From an uncultured Clostridia bacterium (GTDB taxonomy: Bacteria > Bacillota > Clostridia > TANB77 > CAG-508), in the NCBI GenBank assembly GCA_948517135.1, contig CAORJJ010000065.1:1-12373 (forward strand): DNA of 12,373 bases, in the 5' to 3' direction. The notes under the pieces were generated by a model. That model saw nothing but the letters and a program-made list of their open reading frames with translations. It did not search any database and was not told where the DNA came from. Shown here piece by piece: positions 6,658-12,373 of this stretch. Both the position numbers and the translations under genes were made by a program. Position 1 is the stretch's first letter. Every line of letters begins with the position of its first letter.

Positions 6658-6711
6658 AATCAATAAAAATTGATTAAAGAATCGTAATTTAATTAAAAAA
6701 GGAGAAAAATT

Positions 6712-7923
6712 ATGGGAATTAGAGAAAGATTAAGTGGTAATGAAGCTGCTGCTATCGCTATGAAACAAATAAACCCTGATGTTGTTGCTGCATTTCCAAT
6801 TACACCTTCAACAGAAATACCACAATACTTTTCAAGTTTTGTAAGCAATGGTCAAGTTGATACAGAATTTGTTGCTGTTGAAAGTGAACATAGTGCGATG
6901 AGTGCTTGCATTGGTGCACAATCAGCTGGAGGAAGAGCTATGACTGCTACTTCAGCAAATGGTTTATCTTTAATGTGGGAAATGGTTTATATTGCTTCTA
7001 GTTTAAGATTACCTATTGTTATGTCATTAGTTAATAGAGCTGTTTCAGGACCTTTAAATATACACAATGATCACTCAGATGCTATGGGTGTTAGAGATAG
7101 TGGTTGGATTATGCTTTTCTCAGAAAATAATCAAGAAGCATATGATAATTTACTTATGGCTCATAGAATTGCTGAACATAAAGATGTTCAACTTCCATTA
7201 ATGGTATGTCAAGATGGATTCATAACATCACATTCAATTGAAAATATTGAATTATTAGAAGATGATATAGTTAAAAAATTTGTAGGTACTTATAAACCAG
7301 AACATTATTTATTAAATGATAAAGAACCTATTGCAGTTGGTCCTTTAGATTTACAAGCATATTTATTTGAACATAAAACACAACAAGCCATAGCTATGAA
7401 AAATGCAAAAAAAGTAATTAAAGATGTTTCTGAAGAATTCGAAAAAATTTCTGGAAGAAAATATGAATTCTTTGAAAAATATAAATTAGATGATGCTGAA
7501 ATGGTTATCGTTTGTATGAATTCAACAGCAGGAACAACAAAAGCTGCTGTTGATGAATTAAGAGCACAAGGTATAAAAGCAGGATTATTAAAAATTAGAA
7601 TGTTTAGACCTTTCCCTGCTGAAGAAATTGCTGAAGCTTTAAAAAATGCAAAAGCTGTCGCAGTTTTAGATAAAGCAGATTCTTTAAACGCTGCTGGTGG
7701 GGCTTTATATGAAGATGTTACTTCTGGAATGTTTATAAATAACATTAATGTGCCAACAGTAAATTATGTATATGGAATTGGTGGTAGAGATACAACAGTT
7801 TCAGATATTAAGAGTGTATATAAAGATTTAGAAGTTATTGCTTTTGAACAAGAAAAACAAGTTAATGGAGCAAAAATTAAAGTTGAAAATCCTTACAGAT
7901 ATTTAGGATTAAGAACAAAATAA
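6712..7923 (+). CDS. porA: Pyruvate-type ferredoxin oxidoreductase, alpha subunit
   Basis: The alpha chain forms the substrate pocket together with the thiamine-diphosphate-binding beta chain. At 403 residues it covers domains I and II of the family. The N-terminal domain has AAFPITPSTEIPQYF (26-40; Thr31 matches the substrate-contacting Thr of characterised enzymes), VESEHSAMSACIGA (56-69, with the Glu expected to contact the cofactor's aminopyrimidine), NRAVSGPLNIHNDHSD (108-123, with the substrate Arg) and ENNQEAYDN. A transketolase C-terminal-like domain follows from about residue 255 (AEMVIVCMNSTAGTTKAAVDEL, then GLLKIRMFRPFP). Similarity by eye is to Thermotoga and archaeal PorA. AAAGGAG precedes the ATG. 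porB follows after 38 bases. Confidence 0.94.
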   Translation: MGIRERLSGNEAAAIAMKQINPDVVAAFPITPSTEIPQYFSSFVSNGQVDTEFVAVESEHSAMSACIGAQSAGGRAMTATSANGLSLMWEMVYIASSLRLPIVMSLVNRAVSGPLNIHNDHSDAMGVRDSGWIMLFSENNQEAYDNLLMAHRIAEHKDVQLPLMVCQDGFITSHSIENIELLEDDIVKKFVGTYKPEHYLLNDKEPIAVGPLDLQAYLFEHKTQQAIAMKNAKKVIKDVSEEFEKISGRKYEFFEKYKLDDAEMVIVCMNSTAGTTKAAVDELRAQGIKAGLLKIRMFRPFPAEEIAEALKNAKAVAVLDKADSLNAAGGALYEDVTSGMFINNINVPTVNYVYGIGGRDTTVSDIKSVYKDLEVIAFEQEKQVNGAKIKVENPYRYLGLRTK

Positions 7924-7961
7924 ATAAAAAATTGTAAAACAATTAGAAAGGATGGATTAAT

Positions 7962-8918
7962 ATGCCATATAATCATAAAGAAGTAATCGCTAATAAGCCT
8001 TCAAGATTCACATCAGGTCATAGAATGTGTGCTGGTTGTGGTGCACCACCAGTAGCTAGAATGATTTTAAGAGCTCTTAAACCTGAAGATCATGCTGTTA
8101 TTGCAGGAGCTACTGGATGTATGGAAGTTTCAACTTTCATTTATCCTTATACATCTTGGACAGACTCATTTATCCATACAGCATTTGAATGTGCTGGTGC
8201 TACTTTAAGTGGAGCAGAAGCCGCTTATAAAGCAATGAAACGTCAAGGAAAATTACCAGAAAATAAAAATACAAAATTCATTGCATTTGGTGGAGACGGA
8301 GGAACTTACGATATCGGTCTTCAAAGTTTATCAGGTGCTATGGAAAGAGGTCATGACATGGTTTATGTTTGTTATGATAATGGTGCTTACATGAATACTG
8401 GTATTCAACGTTCATCTGCAACACCAAAATTTGCAGATACAACAACTACACCAGCAGGATCTGTTGTTCCTGGAAAAATGCAACCTCGTAAAGACTTAGC
8501 AAAAATAATGGTTGGTCATCACTTACCATATGTTGCTCAAACAATTGCACTTGCTAATTACAAAGATTTATATGAAAAATCTGAAAAAGCTATCTATACA
8601 GAAGGTGCTTGTTTCTTAAATGTTCTTGCACCATGCCCAAGAGGATGGGGATATAATACAGAAGATTTAATGCAAATAAACAAGCTTGCTGTTGATACTT
8701 GCTATTGGCCATTATATGAAGTAGTTGATGGAGTTTATAAAATAACATATAAACCAGCAAAAAAACTTCCAATAGAAGAATTCTTAAAACCACAAAAAAG
8801 ATTTAAACATATGTTTAAACCAGGAAATGAATGGATGATTGAAGAATTCCAAAAAGAAGTTGATACTAGATGGCAAGAATTATTAGACTTAGAAGAAATT
8901 ACAAATAAACAAAATTAA
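7962..8918 (+). CDS. porB: Pyruvate-type ferredoxin oxidoreductase, beta subunit (thiamine diphosphate and [4Fe-4S])
   Basis: The beta chain binds thiamine diphosphate and the proximal iron-sulfur cluster. In the 318-residue product the four cluster ligands are visible as CAGC (Cys23 and Cys26), GCMEVS (Cys53) and APCPRGWG (Cys225). The thiamine diphosphate/Mg motif runs from GDGGTYDIGLQSLSGAMERG (111-130) to YDNGAYMNTGIQRSSATP (138-155). Length and motif order match PorB of four-subunit enzymes. It is the last gene of the operon, preceded by AAAGGATGG, and ends 5 bases before a strong hairpin terminator. With porG, porD and porA every cofactor-binding element of the complex is present, so the enzyme should be functional. 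Confidence 0.95.
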   Translation: MPYNHKEVIANKPSRFTSGHRMCAGCGAPPVARMILRALKPEDHAVIAGATGCMEVSTFIYPYTSWTDSFIHTAFECAGATLSGAEAAYKAMKRQGKLPENKNTKFIAFGGDGGTYDIGLQSLSGAMERGHDMVYVCYDNGAYMNTGIQRSSATPKFADTTTTPAGSVVPGKMQPRKDLAKIMVGHHLPYVAQTIALANYKDLYEKSEKAIYTEGACFLNVLAPCPRGWGYNTEDLMQINKLAVDTCYWPLYEVVDGVYKITYKPAKKLPIEEFLKPQKRFKHMFKPGNEWMIEEFQKEVDTRWQELLDLEEITNKQN

Positions 8919-8923
8919 TATTT

Positions 8924-8960
8924 AGAGAGTTACTTTTTATTAGTAACTCTCTTCTACTTT
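8924..8960 (+). terminator. Terminator of the porGDAB operon
   Basis: A perfect 11-base stem, AGAGAGTTACT (8924-8934) and AGTAACTCTCT (8942-8952), around a 7-base loop. A T-rich but interrupted tail follows. It starts 5 bases after the porB stop. Confidence 0.85.
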
Positions 8961-9157
8961 ATCACCACTTTTCAGCGTTTTGAGCTATTTGCAGGTTTTT
9001 ATACCTTAAAATAAGTCATGTTTTGTTCAATTATTCTATAGCATGTTCATGCAATTTTTTCACAAAACAATTAATTTCTTACACAAAAGAAAATTATGTT
9101 TTTTTATTCAATAAAAATTACAAAAGCATACATTTGTACAAAATATGAAAAGTTATA

Positions 9158-9208
9158 CAAAATGCGTGCGTGATTTTATTCTTATACAAACTACATGCAC
9201 GTATTTTG
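9158..9208 (+). other. Long GC-rich hairpin of unknown role upstream of rsmA
   Basis: Arms 9158-9172 (CAAAATGCGTGCGTG) and 9194-9208 (CATGCACGTATTTTG) pair over 15 positions on the plus strand, two of them G-U, around a 21-base loop. No U-run follows on either strand, so it does not look like a terminator. It sits just upstream of the probable rsmA promoter. Confidence 0.6.
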
Positions 9209-9216
9209 GATTCATA

Positions 9217-9245
9217 TTGAAATTTAAGCAAATTTATAGTAAAAT
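9217..9245 (+). promoter_or_regulatory. Probable sigma-A promoter of rsmA
   Basis: TTGAAA (9217-9222), a 17-base spacer, and TAAAAT (9240-9245). The expected start of transcription, near 9252, would leave a leader of about 30 bases. Confidence 0.6.
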
Positions 9246-9280
9246 TAGTAATATATTATTAATAGAAAAGGATTTTTTAT

Positions 9281-10126
9281 ATGAACTTATTTCAAGAAAC
9301 AAAATTTTTAATGAATAAATATAATATAACTGCAAATAAAAATTATGGTCAAAATTTCCTAGTTGATGAGAATGTAGTAAGTGGAATTGTTCAAAATGCT
9401 GAAGTATCCAAAAATGATCTTGTAATCGAAATTGGTCCTGGTCTTGGCACTCTTACATCATATCTACTAGAAAATGCTGGAAAAGTTATTTGTATAGAAT
9501 TAGATACACATATGTTAAAAATATTAAATGATAGATTTAGTCTATATACAAACTTTGAACTAATAAATGATGATGTTTTAAAAGTTAATTTAAAAGAATT
9601 AATTTCACAAAACTCTGAATTTGAAAATGTGAAAGTCGTTGCAAACTTGCCTTATTATATTACAACACCAATCATTATGAAATTATTAGAAGATAAATTA
9701 AATTTAACAAGTATTACTGTTATGGTACAAAAAGAAGTAGCTGAAAGATTAACAGAAGCTCCTGGCTCAAAAAACACTGGTTCTATAACATATAGCATAA
9801 ATTATTATACTAATCCCAAAACAGTTATTGATGTACCTAAAGAATCATTCATACCAAGCCCTAAAGTTGATTCCTCTGTGATAAAATTGGATATTTTACA
9901 AGAACCAAAAATAAAAGTTTTAGATGAAGAATTATTTTTTAAAGTTATAAAATGTGCATTTATGCAAAAAAGAAAAACATTAATAAATTCATTATCTAAT
10001 TCAGGAATTACAACTAAAGAACTTTTAGAAAAAATATTAACTGAAATGAAGTTAGAGCTTAGAGTTCGTGCAGAACAACTTACTTTAGAACAATTTGGAA
10101 TGATTTCAGATAAATTAAAAGAGTAA
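9281..10126 (+). CDS. rsmA: 16S rRNA (adenine1518-N6/adenine1519-N6)-dimethyltransferase RsmA (KsgA)
   Basis: RsmA uses S-adenosylmethionine to dimethylate two adjacent adenines near the 3' end of 16S rRNA during late assembly of the small ribosomal subunit. The 281-residue product has the usual length. Visible motifs are NYGQNFLVDENVV (21-33), the SAM-binding IEIGPGLGTLTSYLL (49-63), the acidic IELDTHML, NDDVLKVNL, and catalytic NLPYYITTP (122-130). After these come MVQKEVAERL, FIPSPKVDSSVIKL and the helical C-terminal domain with FMQKRKTLINSL. AAAGGA precedes the ATG by 8 bases. Erm-type rRNA methylases share the fold, but length and the NLPYYITTPI context fit RsmA. It appears to be a single-gene unit, closed by a terminator that overlaps its stop. 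Confidence 0.96.
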   Translation: MNLFQETKFLMNKYNITANKNYGQNFLVDENVVSGIVQNAEVSKNDLVIEIGPGLGTLTSYLLENAGKVICIELDTHMLKILNDRFSLYTNFELINDDVLKVNLKELISQNSEFENVKVVANLPYYITTPIIMKLLEDKLNLTSITVMVQKEVAERLTEAPGSKNTGSITYSINYYTNPKTVIDVPKESFIPSPKVDSSVIKLDILQEPKIKVLDEELFFKVIKCAFMQKRKTLINSLSNSGITTKELLEKILTEMKLELRVRAEQLTLEQFGMISDKLKE

Positions 10127-10152
10127 TTGATAAATAAGTCAATTACTCTTTT
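10117..10152. terminator. Bidirectional terminator between rsmA and the convergent operon
   Basis: A perfect 14-base stem (arms 10117-10130 and 10139-10152) around an 8-base loop. The left arm begins with AAAA and the right arm ends with TTTT, so it can work on both strands. The rsmA stop codon (10124-10126) lies inside the left arm. Confidence 0.88.
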
Positions 10153-10161
10153 TATATATAA

Positions 10162-10755
10162 CTATTTTGCTTTAAAAATTCCCCTTTTTTTTAATAATTT
10201 TATAATTATACTTAAAATTACTAATATTAAAACTATACTACTTAAAATAAAAATTATACTACTCATCTCTTGAATTTTTCCAGATTTTAAATCTTCATTT
10301 TTTTCTCCTTGAACAATTTCTGTTTCAACATTATCTGGTATATTTTTTTGATATTCTTCAAATTTTTCTAAAAATTTATCATAATTTCTTGGTACTAAAG
10401 AAATCCATTCCAGTTTGTATTCTCCATCTACTTTTGAAAATTCAGCAAAACAAATATTATTGCTATCATCCCATTTGGTATTTTCACTAGAATAAGGTGT
10501 AACAATAAAATCAATATGAACTTTTACTAACTCTTCCTCTTCTACACTACTAGTTCCAAATCCTAAGTATCTATAATCTAATATTCTTTCATCTTCTGGT
10601 ATACTCTCATCTTTATATTTTTCCAATAATTCTACTAGAGCTTTTTCAAATGCCTCTTCCCTTTTTTTATTCTCTTTTTTCCAATCTTCTACTGCAAAAA
10701 CTTGACTTGAAAAAATTAGTAATATAATCATAAATGAAATAAGTATTTTTTTCAT
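10162..10755 (-). CDS. Unrecognised secreted, C-terminally membrane-anchored protein (third gene of the sigma/anti-sigma operon)
   Basis: I do not recognise a family for this 197-residue protein. It starts with a clear signal peptide (MKKILISFMIILLIF, probable cleavage after VFA at about residue 21). An extracellular domain of about 145 residues follows, with a charged helical start (EDWKKENKKREEAFEKALVE) and a middle part with alternating strand-like segments (LVKVHIDFIVTPY and YKLEWISLVPRNYDKFL). One membrane helix (about 166-189) and a basic tail (KLLKKRGIFKAK) end it, so the topology is type I with the bulk outside the cell. A GAGGTGA site precedes the ATG, and only 1 base separates it from the anti-sigma stop. 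By position it could be a co-regulator or sensor in the same signalling unit, but nothing in its sequence proves this. Confidence 0.75.
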   Translation of the reverse strand: MKKILISFMIILLIFSSQVFAVEDWKKENKKREEAFEKALVELLEKYKDESIPEDERILDYRYLGFGTSSVEEEELVKVHIDFIVTPYSSENTKWDDSNNICFAEFSKVDGEYKLEWISLVPRNYDKFLEKFEEYQKNIPDNVETEIVQGEKNEDLKSGKIQEMSSIIFILSSIVLILVILSIIIKLLKKRGIFKAK

Positions 10756-10756
10756 A

Positions 10757-12031
10757 TTATTTCACCTCAGCCTTCTCTAAAATAATATCTGCTTCTCTTC
10801 CATGATAATTAACATGAAGAGTTATTTTATCTGTCATATCATATTTAGTTAAATCAAACATAGCATAAAAATCGTATATTCCATTTTCATCTATATATCC
10901 GCCACCATTTTCTCTATTTCCTACTGTCATTTCAAATTTTTCACCATTTTCATTCACTAAATACTTTTCAAATTCCCAAATCTTAGAAGATTTTTCCATA
11001 TATTCCTTATATTCAGGTGTTTTTCTAAAATCTTTTTGTATATAGTTCAAAATATCAATAGATTTTAATTCATCATCTTTTGGAAGAGAATTCCAAAAAT
11101 CTATTTCAGGAGTTGATGGTCTTTCTGGATATTTATCAGCTTGGAATTTCATTGATATATCCATACCAGTATCATATACCGTAGCTTTTGTTACATTAAA
11201 ATCTTTATTACTTGTAGATTTTTGAATATAAGGAATGCTAGATCTATTATACATTTTTTCTGGTACATCAACAGAAAACTTCCAATCTCCTTTTAATGAA
11301 AGCTGTTCATTTCCTTGCATTGTTTCTACTTTATTTGAAATTGCTATTTCAGTTAATTCAAAATTAATTTTTTTACTTTTTGGGTAATAAGCACCACCTA
11401 TATAAATATTAAATATTACTTTTAAATGATTTCCATCTTTACTTTCTATTAGTGGTCCATTTTCACCGCTACCAAACCATTTTTCTTCTTCATTTGGTTC
11501 TATATTTTTTTCCTTACAAAACTCATTATATGCACTAGGAGTATCGCTACGTAAAACATTATAATTTTCATCATATACTACTAAATCTGGAAAAGAAACA
11601 TTCCAAATATCTTCTATTTTTACAGCATCTTTTATTTTATCAGACAATGTAATATCAAATGTTGCACTTAAAGAAAAATCATCCATTATAAACTCTTCAA
11701 CTTTAATTTTAGTTTCTAAATCTTCTATTATCTCTCCAGTTTCTTCATTTTCAATTATAGAATTTGATATATTATCATCCATTTCTACTTTTTCTATATA
11801 TCCTTCACTCATCGCCTTTCCATAACCATTTCCACCACCATAAACATTATCATATATTTTGATAGATATATCTTTTGCACATACCATTCCTGTAATGGAT
11901 ACCATACATATTATAACAGTTAATATCTTTTGAAAGAAATCTTTTCTGTTCTGTTTTTTCTTATCAATTCTTTTAAAATTTTCAATTCCAATATTTTCTG
12001 CTAAATTATCATAAATATCTTGTTTTCCCAT
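10757..12031 (-). CDS. DUF4179-like single-pass membrane anti-sigma factor
   Basis: A 424-residue protein with a short cytoplasmic N-terminus (about 1-32, charged, with KRIDKKKQNRKDFF), one membrane helix (about 33-52) and a large extracytoplasmic part. Just after the membrane, YDNVYGGGNGYGKAMSEGYI (60-79) followed by EKVEMDD and later FIMDDFSLSATFDI resembles the DUF4179 proteins that clostridia encode beside ECF-type sigma factors. The rest looks like beta-rich domains. No zinc-binding anti-sigma motif is seen in the cytoplasmic part, which is short for a classical anti-sigma domain. The gene starts 1 base after the sigma-factor stop codon, with its GGGAGGA binding site inside the sigma gene, so translation is probably coupled. 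Expected role: hold the sigma factor at the membrane until an envelope signal arrives. Family assignment rests on motif memory and context. Confidence 0.7.
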   Translation of the reverse strand: MGKQDIYDNLAENIGIENFKRIDKKKQNRKDFFQKILTVIICMVSITGMVCAKDISIKIYDNVYGGGNGYGKAMSEGYIEKVEMDDNISNSIIENEETGEIIEDLETKIKVEEFIMDDFSLSATFDITLSDKIKDAVKIEDIWNVSFPDLVVYDENYNVLRSDTPSAYNEFCKEKNIEPNEEEKWFGSGENGPLIESKDGNHLKVIFNIYIGGAYYPKSKKINFELTEIAISNKVETMQGNEQLSLKGDWKFSVDVPEKMYNRSSIPYIQKSTSNKDFNVTKATVYDTGMDISMKFQADKYPERPSTPEIDFWNSLPKDDELKSIDILNYIQKDFRKTPEYKEYMEKSSKIWEFEKYLVNENGEKFEMTVGNRENGGGYIDENGIYDFYAMFDLTKYDMTDKITLHVNYHGREADIILEKAEVK

Positions 12032-12032
12032 T

Positions 12033-12373
12033 TTAATAAAGTCCTCCCATCTTCAAAAATTCTTTTACTTTTTTCCTTGTCCTATGTAAAATTGTTTTAG
12101 TATTACTTATAGATAATCCGAGCTCATTAGATATATCTTTAATTTTTTTATCTTGATAATAAAATTTTGTAAATACTAAGTATTCATTTTCACCTATTGA
12201 TTTCAATTTTTTTATTATACAATCATTTAATTCTTTTTCTTCTAATAATTTTTCAACATTAAAATTACTTGCAATATTTTCTTCCATTTCTTCATAAACA
12301 GTATTTATTCTAGTTTCTTTATATTTTTTATATATTATATTTTTAGTAATTCCTGCAATATATGGACTTAATT
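12033..12373 (-). CDS. ECF-type RNA polymerase sigma factor, C-terminal part (5' end outside window)
   Basis: The frame is open to the window edge, so the ATG at 12285-12287 is internal and the gene is cut at its 5' end; about 112 residues are visible. They begin with LSPYIAGITKNIIYKKYKE, which resembles the end of sigma region 2 (the usual form is a YIARNxxxDxxRK-like helix). A variable linker follows. Region 4 (about the last 55 residues) has a helix-turn-helix in KKIKDISNELGLSISNTKTILHRTRKKVKEFL that recognises the -35 element. The stop codon is 1 base before the anti-sigma start. It probably directs transcription of its own operon and of envelope-related genes, but the promoter and targets lie outside the window. 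A LuxR-type regulator shares this helix-turn-helix style, but the upstream part and partner gene fit a sigma factor better. Confidence 0.85.
   Translation of the reverse strand, partial: LSPYIAGITKNIIYKKYKETRINTVYEEMEENIASNFNVEKLLEEKELNDCIIKKLKSIGENEYLVFTKFYYQDKKIKDISNELGLSISNTKTILHRTRKKVKEFLKMGGLY

Larger units (their letters stand above)
8961..9280. other. Gene-free region between porB and rsmA
   Basis: No convincing coding frame was found on either strand. The region contains a GCATGTTCATGC palindrome (9041-9052) followed by a T-run, a TTTGTACAAA palindrome (9133-9142), a cluster of TACAAA-like motifs (9061-9190), a long GC-rich hairpin (9158-9208) and the probable rsmA promoter (9217-9245). 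Nothing recognisable as a known riboswitch or RNA family was seen by eye. Confidence 0.6.

Noticed and set aside
6658..6675. AATCAA/TTGATT inverted repeat between porD and porA as a terminator
   Set aside because: The stem is only six A/T-rich pairs with no U-run, and porA must be co-transcribed with the other subunits.
7305..7745. 146-codon open frame on the minus strand
   Set aside because: It lies wholly inside porA in antisense, lacks a binding site, and its composition is what complementing porA codons would give.
9041..9060. GCATGTTCATGC plus T-run as a terminator of a small RNA
   Set aside because: The palindrome leaves only a four-pair stem with a four-base loop, too weak for a convincing terminator. 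It is recorded only as a palindrome in the gene-free region.
8961..9280. Short open frames in the gene-free region
   Set aside because: The ones checked are 20 codons or fewer, lack binding sites and show no protein-like pattern.

Overview
The window is strongly A+T-rich. Genes are tightly packed, with AGGAGG-type ribosome binding sites and short factor-independent terminators. MinD-MinE-RodA, an SLBB-type ComEA, a GerS-like lipoprotein relative, MazF of the Bacillus/Clostridium type and a sigma/DUF4179-like anti-sigma pair all point to a low-GC Firmicute. It is most likely an anaerobic clostridial lineage, because central metabolism is represented by a 2-oxoacid:ferredoxin oxidoreductase. 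A spore-forming ancestry is suggested only by the GerS-like gene.

Left part (1-2775). The 3' end of comEA (+) converges on a minus-strand block. Read in its own direction, that block is dus (tRNA-dihydrouridine synthase), then a GerS-like membrane-anchored protein, then mazF. MazF has no MazE antitoxin beside it. In Clostridioides the order gerS-alr-mazE-mazF is known, so this locus looks like that neighbourhood with alr and mazE missing. Terminator-like hairpins lie after rodA, after dus, around the gerS-like stop codon, and between mazF and comEA.

Middle-left part (2777-5467, minus strand). This is a cell-shape and division-site operon, minD-minE-rodA. No minC precedes minD. MinE carries an extra C-terminal region of about 145 residues, highly acidic and ending in a basic cluster, where the normal family member is only about 90 residues long.

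Centre (5468-8960). A divergent intergenic region with a near-consensus sigma-A promoter drives a four-gene plus-strand operon, porG-porD-porA-porB. It encodes the four-subunit (gamma, delta, alpha, beta) pyruvate-type ferredoxin oxidoreductase known from archaea and Thermotoga, not the single-chain enzyme common in clostridia. A strong hairpin ends it.

Right part (8961-12373). A gene-free stretch of about 320 bases holds a long GC-rich hairpin, clustered TACAAA motifs and a sigma-A-like promoter. It leads into rsmA (16S rRNA dimethyltransferase). A bidirectional terminator then separates rsmA from a convergent minus-strand operon: an ECF-type sigma factor (cut by the window end), a single-pass DUF4179-like anti-sigma factor and an unrecognised secreted/anchored protein, packed with 1-base gaps. 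This looks like an envelope-sensing signalling cassette.

No tRNA, rRNA, CRISPR array, insertion sequence or phage gene was seen.
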